Below are positions 45,665 through 55,276 of a stretch of 64,000 bases of DNA, piece by piece. This DNA comes from CAKZLS01 sp963701445 (GTDB taxonomy: Bacteria; Pseudomonadota; Alphaproteobacteria; Rhodospirillales; Defluviicoccaceae), in contig CAVPAM010000047.1 of NCBI GenBank assembly GCA_963701445.1, positions 66,312 to 130,311 of the forward strand. Direction: 5' to 3'. Positions within the stretch are counted from its first letter, which is position 1. Every line of letters starts with the position of its first letter. A program made the translations under genes and the position numbers. The notes under the pieces were generated by a model that worked only from the letters and a program-made list of their open reading frames with translations, did no database searches and was not told the DNA's origin.

Positions 45665-46413
45665 ATGAACAACGGAATGGAACCTTCCGCCGGCCGGATC
45701 GCGCTGGTGACCCACGTCAACGCGTTCGTCGGACTGGCCTCGGCCGAGGCCCTGGCGCGGTCCGGAGCAACGGTCGTCTGTCACGATGCGAGCTTCGCCG
45801 ACGACGATGCGCGGACACGGTTCGCCGACGCGCACCCCGAACTTCGGGTGTCGCCGAACAGCGGCCGGCCGACATGGCGGCGGCCGTGACCGAGGCGTTC
45901 GGCCGCGTCGACGTGCTGGTCAACAACGACCCCTTTCCGGCTATCCGAGCGCCAATCGACGATGCGCGGATCGAGGACCTGCGGGCCGGCCTCGAGGCCC
46001 TGGTCACGGCGCCGTTCGCGCTCACCCAGGCGGTGGCGCCACAGATGAAGCACCGACGGAGCGGCAAGATCGTTTTCGTGACGTCGGCCGCGCCGTTCCA
46101 CGGGCTGGCGAACTATTCCATGTACGTGGCCGCGCGGGGCGGCGCCAACGCGCTGGCGGTCTCGCTGGCGAAAGAGCTCGCGCCGTTCAACATCCAGGTG
46201 AACGCCGTCGCGCCGAATTTCGTGGAAAGCCCGACCTATTTTCCGCCCGCGCTGCTGGCCGATCCCCAGGCGCTTGCCAAGATCACCCGCAACATCCCTC
46301 TCGGAAGATTGGGGAAACCCGGCGAAGTCGGCGCGCTGGTGGCCTTTCTGGCGTCCAACCAGGCCGATTTCATCACCGGGCACATCATGCCGATCGCCGG
46401 CGGGTGGGCCTGA
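45665..46413 (+). CDS. Short-chain dehydrogenase/reductase (frameshifted)
   Basis: An SDR of about 250 residues. The first frame has RIALVTHVNAFVGLASAEAL, where the usual TGxxxGxG glycine motif is altered to THVNAFVGLA, as in haloalcohol dehalogenase-like SDRs. The second frame has VDVLVNNDPFPAIRAP, KIVFVTSAAPFHGLANYSMY (Ser-Tyr region) with the expected lysine absent (SMYVAARGG), and the usual C-terminal IPLGRLGKPGEVGALVAFLA. A base is missing near 45866; restoring it joins VSAEQRPADMAAAV. The altered glycine motif and catalytic region suggest non-classical chemistry, possibly halohydrin dehalogenase type. Confidence 0.8.
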
Positions 46414-46443
46414 GCGATTGACGCGGCGAATAGGCCGCCACGG

Positions 46444-46623
46444 TCACTCCTTCGGCGCGACCTCGCCCATGGGGTCGCGCTCCAACAGGTCCGCCGCGCG
46501 CTCGTAGACGGTGGCGAACTCCTCCTTGCGCTGGTCGGACTCCGGGTCGCCGCCGGCGATGGTGCGGAAGATCCCGGCGGCCTCGCGAAGCAGCATGGCG
46601 GCCACGTCAGCATTCGTTGCCAT
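46444..46623 (-). CDS. Small conserved-looking hypothetical protein
   Basis: A 59-residue helical protein: MATNADVAAMLLREAAGIFR, then TIAGGDPESDQRKEEFATVY and ERAADLLERDPMGEVAPKE. No family is assigned. AAAGGAAA lies before the ATG. Composition and coding bias look native. It stands alone between the SDR and lipase-like genes. Confidence 0.6.
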   Translation of the reverse strand: MATNADVAAMLLREAAGIFRTIAGGDPESDQRKEEFATVYERAADLLERDPMGEVAPKE

Positions 46624-46738
46624 GAACGATTTCCTTTCCGTCGATTGGGTGAGCACACCCGCGCCGCCCCCGTCACGAGTCCGGCGGCGGCTTATCATGC
46701 ATTCTTCTAGGATGACCGGGGAATGCTTGTGCAAAATT

Positions 46739-48127
46739 TCATCGGTACCCGATCTTAAAGCAAACCAGGGACGGTGCAACGACGTTTTCGAGAGAACACG
46801 ATCCCCTCAAAACGCCGCGATCGGCGAGAATTTCGTTGATCAGCCTGGACGTCTCCTCGGTATTCAGGACCCCCACGTGGGTCTCGTTGAAGCCGTACAG
46901 CCTGTGATCGGCGTCATCCTGCGCTTCCCACCGCGTTTGACTTTCCACCGTTATGGTCCCGTCGTCGGACGGACCGAACGAGGACGAATTCCGCCGGAAC
47001 GCGAAAAGCAGATGATATGTCAGGGTCGCCGGCAGGTACTTGCGCGTCCCGCCCGCTTCCCCGCCCTCGAAGAACATCTCCGTCAGGAACGGGCTGCCCG
47101 GCGCGAGACTCCGCCACGAACCGACCACCACCGGAGAGTTCGCGACTCCCCGCCCCGCCGATTCGACCCCGCCCCACGGCGTGGCGATGGTCGCGAAAAC
47201 CGGAATGTCGCCGTGGCCCACGGCCCCCGCGTATCGCAGGATGAATGATCGCGATACCAGCCCCCCGGCACTGTGGGCGATCACATACAGATCGTCGAAG
47301 CCGAGCTGGCGGCGAAGCTGCAACATGGTCTGGTTGAGGTGATCGGCGACGATGGAGAGATCGACGCCGGAGGGATAGTAGTAGACCATGGGCTGGAAGC
47401 GGCCGCGGTCGAGATTTCGGATGATCGTCTCGAAATTGCGGGGCGTTCCCTGGATTCCGTGAACGAACAGGACGGGGGTCTTGTTCGGGTCGTACGGCTC
47501 GAGGAGATAAATTCCCGGCCGCGCATCGAACAAGAAGTCGAAGGGCCGCCAAAGCCCCATCCTGGCGTTCTCCTCGCTGAACCTCGGATCGCCGAGATCG
47601 GCGACCTCTCCCACAGCCGTCTGAAGACCGATGCTTGTCCGCATCTGATCTTGGATCGTGCGGGCCCGCAGCTTGGCGATATCGAGTGGCCCATCGATGC
47701 GCGGACGGCCATCCACGGGGATGGAGAGCGCGATATCCTTGATTGCCCCTCCGGGCTTGCACTCGAGCAGGTTGTCCAGATCCATCCGCAGGAAGGGCTC
47801 GCCAGGGCGGTAGACGAGATTGCTGTCCGTATCCTGGAAGGCGGCCAGCCCATACACGCCCGCGGCGGTTCGAAACACCCATCGGCCGCCACGCTCGAGC
47901 ACATAGTGATCGAAGACACTCCAGTCCTCGACCTTTTCGCCTGACCCGTCCCTGCGAACCAGCACCACCACCAGGGGTTTGTCCTCCGATTCCTCGGAGA
48001 CGACCGTGCCCGACACCGTGCAGAATGCACTCAGTTTTTGCTGTTGCCGCTTCACGTCCAGCAGGACGCACCCGCTGATGGCCACGGCCGCCATGCCGAT
48101 CAGCAGAAACCGGCTCAGTGCTCTCAT
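46739..48127 (-). CDS. Alpha/beta-hydrolase lipoprotein
   Basis: A 462-residue lipoprotein: signal ending ISGC with lipidated Cys20. After an N-terminal beta region (about residues 35-200) comes an alpha/beta hydrolase domain: TPVLFVHGIQGTPRNFETII (oxyanion region) and the nucleophile elbow VIAHSAGGLVSRSFI, then ATPWGGVESAGRG. A late aspartate and histidine (DDGTITVES; NETHVGVLN) may complete the triad. It is likely an esterase or lipase of the inner or outer membrane. It stands alone; the next gene upstream is an exported serine protease. Confidence 0.85.
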   Translation of the reverse strand: MRALSRFLLIGMAAVAISGCVLLDVKRQQQKLSAFCTVSGTVVSEESEDKPLVVVLVRRDGSGEKVEDWSVFDHYVLERGGRWVFRTAAGVYGLAAFQDTDSNLVYRPGEPFLRMDLDNLLECKPGGAIKDIALSIPVDGRPRIDGPLDIAKLRARTIQDQMRTSIGLQTAVGEVADLGDPRFSEENARMGLWRPFDFLFDARPGIYLLEPYDPNKTPVLFVHGIQGTPRNFETIIRNLDRGRFQPMVYYYPSGVDLSIVADHLNQTMLQLRRQLGFDDLYVIAHSAGGLVSRSFILRYAGAVGHGDIPVFATIATPWGGVESAGRGVANSPVVVGSWRSLAPGSPFLTEMFFEGGEAGGTRKYLPATLTYHLLFAFRRNSSSFGPSDDGTITVESQTRWEAQDDADHRLYGFNETHVGVLNTEETSRLINEILADRGVLRGSCSLENVVAPSLVCFKIGYR

Positions 48128-48261
48128 GGTGCCCCCCCGACTTGTTACCCCATTTTTATGGTGTTCATCCCTTAGCGGCTGAGGGTACGGCGATCAAGCA
48201 TTCAAGCGATAACCGCCAACCGGTGTTCGCGCCCTCATTGGGAACATGCCCGCCGCCGCGC

Positions 48262-49047
48262 TCAGAATCCGATCGCGGCCAGCAGGTCCCTGGCATGGCG
48301 GATGGGAATGGCGTAGGTGATGCCGCTCGGGTCCTGAAGCACCCTTTCCTTGGTTTCCTTGACCGCGACGCTGCCGACGACCCCGATCACCGCGCCGGTT
48401 CCCGGGTCGTACAGCGGACTGCCGCTGTTGCCGGGGTAGGCGGTGGCATCCAGCTGGAAGACCGTGAAGTTTTGACGCAGGCGCTGGATCATCCGATGGT
48501 CCAGGTATCCGGCCGACGGCGGCGGCACGGCGGCCGGCGTGATCGCCGAAATAATGCCCCGGTGGGTCACCGGATACAGCCCCAGGGCCGGCGCCGCGGG
48601 AAACCCGGTGAACGCGATGCTCTGGCCTTCCCGGACGCTCTCGTCGTCGCCAAGCGCGAGGGCCGGCAGGGGCGCGTCCGACATCCGCAACACCGCCAGG
48701 TCGTGTTCCGTGTCCTCCCCCACCAGTTCCACCGGACGGGCCTCCACGGTATCGCCCCGGGGCAGGAACACCGACAGTGTTTCCCGGTGCTCGCGGTTGA
48801 GGTCCGTGGGAATGACGTGGCCGCTGGTGATCACATGCAGCCCGTCGCCCACCGCGAAGCCGGTCCCGAGAAGTTCGGCCGCCGGCTTGCGGGTCGCCTG
48901 GTAGGTGCCCACCGCGACCACGCTCGGCTTGACGCGGTCGATGGTCTCCGAGAGGCCACCGGCGACGCCGCCATCCATGAACATCCCGAACACCGACAGG
49001 ATCACGATCATCATGATCGGCAAGCGCGGCAACAGTCGAAACGGCAT
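48262..49047 (-). CDS. Trypsin-like serine protease, membrane-anchored
   Basis: A 261-residue protein with an N-terminal hydrophobic segment (LLPRLPIMMIVILSVFGMFM). The chymotrypsin-like triad is visible: His in VITSGHVIP, Asp in EDTEHDLAVLRM, Ser in YPGNSGSPLY. Length and the absence of a PDZ domain separate it from full DegP. ATG 49047 is chosen just before the membrane segment; the frame is open further upstream without homology. It may act in envelope quality control. Confidence 0.82.
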   Translation of the reverse strand: MPFRLLPRLPIMMIVILSVFGMFMDGGVAGGLSETIDRVKPSVVAVGTYQATRKPAAELLGTGFAVGDGLHVITSGHVIPTDLNREHRETLSVFLPRGDTVEARPVELVGEDTEHDLAVLRMSDAPLPALALGDDESVREGQSIAFTGFPAAPALGLYPVTHRGIISAITPAAVPPPSAGYLDHRMIQRLRQNFTVFQLDATAYPGNSGSPLYDPGTGAVIGVVGSVAVKETKERVLQDPSGITYAIPIRHARDLLAAIGF

Positions 49048-49268
49048 TTTCCAGAACGATCCCTGAGTGTCGGATACGGACCAGTAGCACATGTGGAGCC
49101 GAAACGAAAAAGATCCGTCCGCCCCGCCGCCGCCTGGTCCGTCCGCTCCGGCGCGGTGGACGATACCCGCGTCCCGGATCGCGGGGTTGATCCCGCCGCG
49201 ACGGGAACACACATACGTCACACACATATTTCATGGCAATTTGATGGATCCTGGCGGGAGCCGCGCGC

Positions 49269-49679
49269 ATGGAAATGGCCACCCTGTTGCGGAAATACGA
49301 TCCCTACCCGACGCCCGACGTGCGGGACGTGGTCGATGCGTGCGACGCGCTCCATGTCCGGGAAATCAAACTCTTCCGCCTGGCGTTTGCCCGCTGGTTC
49401 GGCCGCGACCCGAGCGAACCGGAATTGGAACGCCCGTTCATGCACTACCTGTTCGCGCATCAGGCGCCCATGTGGGTGCGCCAATTCGCCCGCGAGGTAC
49501 TCCTCCGCAAGACCGAGGGCGTTCTCGATCCCGTCCAATTCGGACTTCCGCCGCGCACGCCGCAACCGGAGGGCGACGGTCCGTTCGAGACCGCGTGCCG
49601 AGTGCTTCTGGTGGTGGCCTGGGGTGTGATTATCGCCATCATCGCCCGCAGCTCTCTCTGGGACGGCTTCTGGTGGTGA
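49269..49679 (+). CDS. Hypothetical protein with C-terminal membrane helix
   Basis: A 136-residue protein. The N-terminal 100 residues are soluble (LLRKYDPYPTPDVRDVVDAC, FARWFGRDPSEPELERPFMH). The C-terminus is one membrane helix, RVLLVVAWGVIIAIIARSSL, ending DGFWW. No family is assigned. It is divergent from the serine protease and convergent with vapC. Confidence 0.65.
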   Translation: MEMATLLRKYDPYPTPDVRDVVDACDALHVREIKLFRLAFARWFGRDPSEPELERPFMHYLFAHQAPMWVRQFAREVLLRKTEGVLDPVQFGLPPRTPQPEGDGPFETACRVLLVVAWGVIIAIIARSSLWDGFWW

Positions 49680-49698
49680 CATTGTCGAAGTTTCGGCT

Positions 49699-50106
49699 TC
49701 AGGGCCCTTGCCCTGACCCTGGCGAGGCGACGGCGAGCCCTTGAACGGCGGCTCGTCGAATCAGGGTCCCGTCGAACGTGTAAAAGCACTCGGCTTCCGG
49801 GCTGGCCGCCAAGTGCAGCGCGTCCGCAATGTCGAGGCCATGGCTCACGAGATCCAGCGCGCGCGCCAATTGCTCCGGATTTTCCACCATGGCGTTGGAC
49901 AACCCCGCGACACGCCGCAAGGCCGTGGTGACTTCAGCGGGCGGAAAACCATAAACACTCTGCAACACCCATGCGGTTTCCAAAACGACGGTCTTGGCGA
50001 TGAAAATTCTGGGTTCGCGCGAGAACAGGTCGAATGCCTGCTTTCCCTGCGCGGGATCATCGCCGACCAGAAGCCGCACGAGAATGTTGGTGTCGACGGA
50101 AATCAC
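49699..50106 (-). CDS. vapC: VapC-type PIN-domain toxin
   Basis: A PIN ribonuclease of 135 residues. The acidic site is visible: VDTNILVRLL at the N-terminus, VVLETAWVLQSVYGF, and LDIADALHLA, with FYTFDGTLI near the end. It starts at GTG 50106, overlapping the antitoxin stop (GTGA). Toxins of this family cleave tRNA or rRNA and are neutralised by the co-translated antitoxin. Confidence 0.9.
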   Translation of the reverse strand: MISVDTNILVRLLVGDDPAQGKQAFDLFSREPRIFIAKTVVLETAWVLQSVYGFPPAEVTTALRRVAGLSNAMVENPEQLARALDLVSHGLDIADALHLAASPEAECFYTFDGTLIRRAAVQGLAVASPGSGQGP

Positions 50107-50369
50107 TTGCTGCTCGCGCGCCCGCCCTCGCGCAGCCAAGTGGCGAGCGCCTCGTCCATCTCCTCCACCGTCTTGGACGGGCCCCTGTACGGAAGAGATC
50201 CCGCCACGTCCTCAAGACGCGCCGCCGGAAAAGGTTTCCGAGGCTTCAGCAGCAACCCCTGATCCACCTCCTCCAGGATAAACTCGTCCCCAGTTTGCCA
50301 TTGATGGGCCGCGCGCAGGGTGGCCGGAATCACCAACTGGCCCTTACTCGACAGCTTCACCACGGTCAT
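50103..50369 (-). CDS. vapB: VapB-type AbrB/MazE antitoxin
   Basis: An 88-residue antitoxin with an AbrB/SpoVT DNA-binding fold at the N-terminus (VKLSSKGQLVIPATLRAAHQ, GDEFILEEVDQGLLLKPR). A C-terminal segment (KTVEEMDEALATWLREG) would wrap the toxin. It precedes vapC with a GTGA overlap. Such antitoxins repress their own promoter, expected just upstream of 50369, where the short AT-rich stretch AAGACGTTATCTTACTT lies. Confidence 0.9.
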   Translation of the reverse strand: MTVVKLSSKGQLVIPATLRAAHQWQTGDEFILEEVDQGLLLKPRKPFPAARLEDVAGSLPYRGPSKTVEEMDEALATWLREGGRASSK

Positions 50370-50571
50370 TCGCTTCGGCTCCCTGGAAATCGGAAGTAAG
50401 ACGTTATCTTACTTCAAGCCGGGCGTTCGTTCAATGGCCGTCGAACCCATTCAGGCAAGAGCCGGTCAAGGTCGGGACCATGGTCGTTACCCGTGGCCGC
50501 GAGGTCGTGTTACAGATGGCGGAAGCGCGGAAACCCTTGGCCTGGATCCATCGGCAACGGAGAGCCGGCGC

Positions 50572-51378
50572 CTACTGATCGTCCGTGACATGGACCCGGA
50601 CGGTCATTTCCTCGACGCCGCCGCCCTTGCGTACGCCGCGAACGGGGCATGCGCCGGCATAGTCGAAGGCTACCGCCAAACGCACATAGTGGTCGGTGGC
50701 GCTGACGCCGTTGGACGGATCGAACGAGACCCACCCGAGCCCATCCACCGACGCCTCGGCCCACGCGTGGCTGGCGACCGAACCGCGTCCGTCGCCTTCC
50801 AGGAACAGATAGCCGCTGACGTAGCGGGCCGGAAGACCCAGCACCCGGCAGCAGGCGATGAACAGATGGGCGTGATCCTGGCAGACCCCGTGCCCGTGCT
50901 CCAAGGCTTCCGCCGCCGTGGTCTCCGAATCGGTGTACCCCGGATGATAGGCGACGGTTTCGTGAAGACCCCACATCAGCGCGTGCAGCGCCGCGACGCC
51001 CCCTTCGTCCTGCAATCGCTCGCGGTACGTCTCGGCGAGGTCCACGATCGCGCCACTGGTCTTGGTGAAGCGGGTCTCGCGGATGAACATCTCGGGCGGC
51101 AATCCATCGTCCGCCGGCAGGATGCCATGCGTGTCCGTGGTTTCCACCACGCCGCGCACCACCACCGGAACCTCGTTGTGGGTCCCGCTCTGAACCGAGG
51201 TGTGGACCGCGTTGTTGAACCCGTCGACCCACGGGTTCAGCGTCCCGGGAGTGGACACATGCCACGACAGCACGCTCTGGCAGGCATCCGGCCTCGGCGT
51301 CAGACGCAGGTACTGCGTGCTGTGATGGGCCGGCTGGGTGAACCGGTAATGGGTTTCGTGTTCAATTGAGAGTTTCAT
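50572..51378 (-). CDS. Transglutaminase-like cysteine protease
   Basis: A 268-residue transglutaminase-fold protein. The catalytic cysteine lies in GHGVCQDHAHLFIACCRVLG, the histidine in VASHAWAEASV and the aspartate in WVSFDPSNGV. An N-terminal beta region (LSIEHETHYRFTQPAHHSTQ) is typical for this subfamily. It overlaps the alpha-E gene by ATGA and is the last of an ATP-grasp / alpha-E / transglutaminase operon. In this well-known set the protease is thought to process a peptide tag or product formed by the ATP-grasp enzyme. Confidence 0.92.
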   Translation of the reverse strand: MKLSIEHETHYRFTQPAHHSTQYLRLTPRPDACQSVLSWHVSTPGTLNPWVDGFNNAVHTSVQSGTHNEVPVVVRGVVETTDTHGILPADDGLPPEMFIRETRFTKTSGAIVDLAETYRERLQDEGGVAALHALMWGLHETVAYHPGYTDSETTAAEALEHGHGVCQDHAHLFIACCRVLGLPARYVSGYLFLEGDGRGSVASHAWAEASVDGLGWVSFDPSNGVSATDHYVRLAVAFDYAGACPVRGVRKGGGVEEMTVRVHVTDDQ

Positions 51379-52310
51379 AACACCAGCATGAATTCACGGC
51401 CGATCAGGGTGTGCAGTTCGTTGTTCCGGTTGATGTAGCCGGTGAGGAATTCCGGAAGACCCGTGCGCAGGATGCCGTCAATGCGGCTGCGGTGCAAGCC
51501 CCGGTGGACCTCCTCGGCCACGCGCGTGCACGCGGCGTTGCTTCGGAGCGTGCCCAAAATATCGGCGGTTTCGGCGGTGCAGGCATGCAGCGAACGGGGC
51601 ATGTCCCGCCGCAACACCAGAAGTTCGGCGACGCGCTTCGGCTCGATGATACCGGAATACACCTCCCGGTAGGCCTTGAACGCGCTGAAGGCTCGGAGCA
51701 ACGCGCCCCATCGGTAATAGTCCTCCGCCGCGAGCGTTCCCTTGCCGCCGGGACTGAGCGTTTCCCAGCCGATGGACAGGAAGCGCGCGGTGTTGTCGGC
51801 CCGCTCCACGAACGTCCCCAGCCGGCTGAAGGTAAACGCCTCGCCCCGGCGCATGGTTCCGTAGATGGCCCCGCGAAACAGATGCGAGCGTTCCTTGACC
51901 CAGTCGAAGAACTCCTGAAACCCCTGGTCCACCATTTTCGCGTACGAAATTCCCTCGAGTTCCAGGTAGGTCTGATTGATCCCTTCCCACACTTCCGTGG
52001 TCAGGTTGGTCCGTGTCTCACGGGCGTTCTCGCGCGCCTCGCGGACGCTGGTGATGATGCTGCCCGGGTTGTCGCCGTCCAGGGCCATGTACGCGAGCAC
52101 GTTGCCGGGCGTCATCAGGCCGTAGCGTTCGTCGAACTTGGCTCGGTCGCCGCCGAGGCCGAGGGCGGCCTCCCACTGGCGCAAGGCGCTTCCGTTCGAG
52201 GCCGGCAGCAGGGACATGTGGTAGATGCTGGCGAGCAGGCGCGCCATGTTTTCCGCCCGCTCCACGTAGCGGGCCATCCAGTAGACGTTGTTGGCGGTGC
52301 GTCCGAGCAT
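51375..52310 (-). CDS. Alpha-E domain protein
   Basis: A 311-residue all-helical protein of the alpha-E family, starting MLGRTANNVYWMARYVERAE. Other conserved elements are FSRLGTFVERADNTARFLSI and the terminal NNELHTLIGREFMLV. Its biochemical role is unknown, but it is nearly always encoded with the ATP-grasp and transglutaminase partners. It begins 3 bp after the ATP-grasp stop and overlaps the transglutaminase start. Confidence 0.92.
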   Translation of the reverse strand: MLGRTANNVYWMARYVERAENMARLLASIYHMSLLPASNGSALRQWEAALGLGGDRAKFDERYGLMTPGNVLAYMALDGDNPGSIITSVREARENARETRTNLTTEVWEGINQTYLELEGISYAKMVDQGFQEFFDWVKERSHLFRGAIYGTMRRGEAFTFSRLGTFVERADNTARFLSIGWETLSPGGKGTLAAEDYYRWGALLRAFSAFKAYREVYSGIIEPKRVAELLVLRRDMPRSLHACTAETADILGTLRSNAACTRVAEEVHRGLHRSRIDGILRTGLPEFLTGYINRNNELHTLIGREFMLVL

Positions 52311-52313
52311 CGA

Positions 52314-53732
52314 TCAGGCCTCCAGCACCCAGGTATCCTTGGTCCCGCCGCCCTGCGACGAATTGACCACCAGCGAGCCCTCGCGCATGGCGACACGGGT
52401 CAGGCCGCCGGGAACCACCGTGGTCGACTCGCCGGTCAGCACGAAGGGCCGCAGATCCACGTGCCGGGGCGCGATGCCGCCGTTGACCAGGGTCGGGCAG
52501 GTGGACAGGCTCAGCGTCGGCTGGGCGATGAAACTGGTGGGGCTCGCGAGGATCTTGTTTCTGAACTCGCGGCGCTCCTCCGACGTGCTGGCGGGGCCGA
52601 TCAGCATTCCGTAACCGCCGGAACCGGCCACCTCCTTCACCACCAGCTCCTCCAGGTGGTCGAGAACGTAGTTCCGGTCCTCCTCTTCTCCGAGCTGATA
52701 GGTGGGGACGTTCTTGAGGATCGGCTTCTCGCCGAGATAGAAATCGATCATGTCGGGAACGTAGCAGTAGACCGCCTTGTCGTCGGCGATGCCGGTGCCG
52801 ATGGCGTTGGCGAGGGATACGCGGCCGTTCCGCACCACCGACAGGAGGCCGGGGACGCCCAGCATCGAGCGCGGGTCGAAGGCGAGCGGGTCGATGAAGT
52901 CGTCGTCGATGCGCCGGTAGATCACGTCGACCCGGCGCGGCCCCTCGGTGGTGCGCATGAACACCGTGTCGTTTTCCACGAACAGGTCCGAGCCTTCCAC
53001 CAGTTCCACGCCCATCTGCTGGGCCAGGAAGGCATGCTCGAAGTAGGCGCTGTTGTAGTGCCCGGGGGTCAGCACGACCACCGCCGGATCGTAGACACCG
53101 GGAGGCGCCACCGCGCGCAGGCTGCGCAACAGCGTTTCCGGGTAGTGGTTGATGGGAGCCACCGACTGCGAGCTGAACAGGTCCGGGAACAGCCGCATCA
53201 TCGTCTCGCGGTTTTCCAGCATGTACGAGACGCCGGACGGGACCCGGGCGTTGTCCTCCAGCACGTAGAACTCGTCGGCCGACACGCGGACGATGTCGAT
53301 CCCGGCCACGTGCACGTAGACGTCCCGGGGCACGTCGAGGCCGAGGACCTCCGGGCGGAACGCGGGATTGTGAAGCACCAGGTCCGCGGGCATGCGGCCC
53401 GCCTTGAGGATGCTCTGCTCGTGGTAGATGTCCTTGAGGAAGGCGTTGATGGCGCGGACGCGCTGCACGACCCCCGCCGCCAGGGTGTCCCACTCCTGGG
53501 CGTCGAGAATGCGCGGCACCACGTCGAAGGGGATAAGCCGCTCGACGCCTTCGTCGCTACCGTAAACCGAGAAGGTGATGCCAAGCCGGCGGAAAATCAG
53601 GTCCGCCTGCTGGTGTCTTTCGGTAAGCCGGCTGATCGGCGTCTCGTCCAGCCAGTCGTTATACGAACGGTAGGCGGGTCGGATGCCGTCGCCGAGACCC
53701 CGCATCTCGTCGAAGGCCTTGTCTAGCGCCAT
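52314..53732 (-). CDS. Circularly permuted ATP-grasp type 2 protein
   Basis: A 472-residue permuted ATP-grasp ligase. Conserved segments include FYVLEDNARVPSGVSYMLEN, VVVLTPGHYNSAYFEHAFLA, DVIYRRIDDDFIDPLAFDP and KEVAGSGGYGMLIGP (ATP-binding loop). ATP-grasp proteins of this set are predicted to make an amide-linked peptide, with the partner alpha-E and transglutaminase genes. It is the first gene of the operon. Confidence 0.92.
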   Translation of the reverse strand: MALDKAFDEMRGLGDGIRPAYRSYNDWLDETPISRLTERHQQADLIFRRLGITFSVYGSDEGVERLIPFDVVPRILDAQEWDTLAAGVVQRVRAINAFLKDIYHEQSILKAGRMPADLVLHNPAFRPEVLGLDVPRDVYVHVAGIDIVRVSADEFYVLEDNARVPSGVSYMLENRETMMRLFPDLFSSQSVAPINHYPETLLRSLRAVAPPGVYDPAVVVLTPGHYNSAYFEHAFLAQQMGVELVEGSDLFVENDTVFMRTTEGPRRVDVIYRRIDDDFIDPLAFDPRSMLGVPGLLSVVRNGRVSLANAIGTGIADDKAVYCYVPDMIDFYLGEKPILKNVPTYQLGEEEDRNYVLDHLEELVVKEVAGSGGYGMLIGPASTSEERREFRNKILASPTSFIAQPTLSLSTCPTLVNGGIAPRHVDLRPFVLTGESTTVVPGGLTRVAMREGSLVVNSSQGGGTKDTWVLEA

Positions 53733-54159
53733 CGGTTGTTGCCTGTCATTTTCTCAGTGTCTAACCCAAACGGTGCATTTTTGTTTAGGCCCTTGCCTTA
53801 GCAAACCATACGCCAACTTGCACGCCCGCTGGAGAAATTCCAATAGCTTGTTGCCGTCTCGTAACTTTTAGCACTCCGAACCGGCGGCGACGCAGCCATA
53901 TGGGCGGCCGCGAGCCTCAAATATTGCCCAATGATTCATCGTCGAAACGCCATCTGCATATTTTTTCGCCAGCGGCTGGAACGCGGTCGCGCCCGGCGCG
54001 GTTTTACAGGAATCCTCATCGACCTTGCCTCATTGCGGTCCCGGTTCTAGAGTTAGTCTTGGTAATTTGCGGCTTGATAAAGGGTGGTTGGCGGTCAAAT
54101 AACCAACGGGGACAGTCGTGGGCTTTTGAATAAATCAAAAATCGAGGGGAGTGTTTTCA
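53733..54159. other. Intergenic region upstream of second TAXI gene
   Basis: About 425 bases between the divergent ATP-grasp operon and the TAXI gene. No gene is supported. The region is AT-richer than the flanks (for example TGCATTTTTGTTTAGG near 53770) and should hold promoters for both directions. No operator could be defined. Confidence 0.45.
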
Positions 54160-55197
54160 ATGTTGAGGACTGTGACGAGGCGTTCGGTTCTTGCGCTGAC
54201 GGCGGCGGCCATCCTGGCGGTGCCCGCCGGTGTCCGCGGCCAGGACATCCAGGAGCGCTCCTATATCCTGGCGACCGCCACGACCGGCGGAACGTATTAT
54301 CCGGTGGGCGTCGCGCTGGCGACCCTGACCAAGGTCAAGCTGCAGCCCACGGACAAGATTTCCATGTCGGCGATCACGTCGGCGGGCTCGGGCGAGAACA
54401 TCAAGCTGCTCCGCGAGGATCAGGCGCAGTTCGCCATTCTCCAGGGTCTTTACGGCGCCTGGGCGTGGAACGGCACCGGAAAGGTCGCGGCCGAGGGACC
54501 CCAGAAGAACCTGCGGTCGGTGACCATGCTGTGGCAGAACGTCGAGCACTTCGTCGTCGACTCCACGTTCGTCAAGACCGGAAACGCCAGCGACCTCACC
54601 AACCTCAAGGGCAAGAAATTCTCCATCGGTAAGCGCAATTCGGGCACCGAGGGATCGGGCCGCACCATTCTTACCGGCCTCGGGATCGAGCCCGATACCT
54701 TCTTCGACTTGGTCTACATGGGCTACAACCCCAGCGCCGACGCCCTGCAGAACGGCACCATCAGCGGCATGAACATTCCCGCCGGATCGCCGGTGGCGGC
54801 GGTGATGCGCGTCGCCGCCGCGATGGAAGGCAAGATCCGCGTTCTCGATTTCACCGATGAGCAGATGGCCGCCGCCAACAAGGTCGCCGGGTTGGATCTG
54901 TGGACGCGCTACGTGGTCCCGGCCGACACCTATCCCGGACAGGCCGCGGAAATCCGCACCATGGCGCAGCCGAACTTCCTCGCCGTTCGCGACGACGTGG
55001 ACAACGAATCCGTCTATCTGATCACCAAGACCATCTACGAGAACCTCCCCTTCCTTCAGGGCATCCACAAAGCCACCATGGCGATGGACCTGCAAAAGGC
55101 CCTCGCCGGCCTGCCCTTTCCGCTTCACCCCGGGGCGGCCCGGTACTACCAGGAGGCGGGCCTGACCATTCCGGATAAACTCAAGCCGCCGAGCTAG
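54160..55197 (+). CDS. TAXI family TRAP transporter solute-binding protein
   Basis: A periplasmic binding protein of 345 residues with a signal peptide (LRTVTRRSVLALTAAAILAV..., cut near GVRGQD). TAXI features follow: YILATATTGGTYYPVGVALA, SAITSAGSGENIKLLREDQA and FAILQGLYGAWAW. ATG 54160 is preferred over the in-frame GTG at 54151 because AGGGGAG lies at the better distance. It is only distantly similar to the first TAXI protein at 26.1 kb, so the two systems probably have different ligands. The permease gene follows after 79 bp. Confidence 0.92.
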   Translation: MLRTVTRRSVLALTAAAILAVPAGVRGQDIQERSYILATATTGGTYYPVGVALATLTKVKLQPTDKISMSAITSAGSGENIKLLREDQAQFAILQGLYGAWAWNGTGKVAAEGPQKNLRSVTMLWQNVEHFVVDSTFVKTGNASDLTNLKGKKFSIGKRNSGTEGSGRTILTGLGIEPDTFFDLVYMGYNPSADALQNGTISGMNIPAGSPVAAVMRVAAAMEGKIRVLDFTDEQMAAANKVAGLDLWTRYVVPADTYPGQAAEIRTMAQPNFLAVRDDVDNESVYLITKTIYENLPFLQGIHKATMAMDLQKALAGLPFPLHPGAARYYQEAGLTIPDKLKPPS

Positions 55198-55276
55198 GAG
55201 TTGAACCGGGAGGGGGCTTCGCCTCCGGCGCGCCCTCCCGGCCGTTCGTGGAGGCGACCGTTCTGAGAACCGTCCG

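Noticed and set aside
51411..53726. 771-residue plus-strand frame
   Set aside because: Antisense to the alpha-E and ATP-grasp genes, both of which have clear family motifs.
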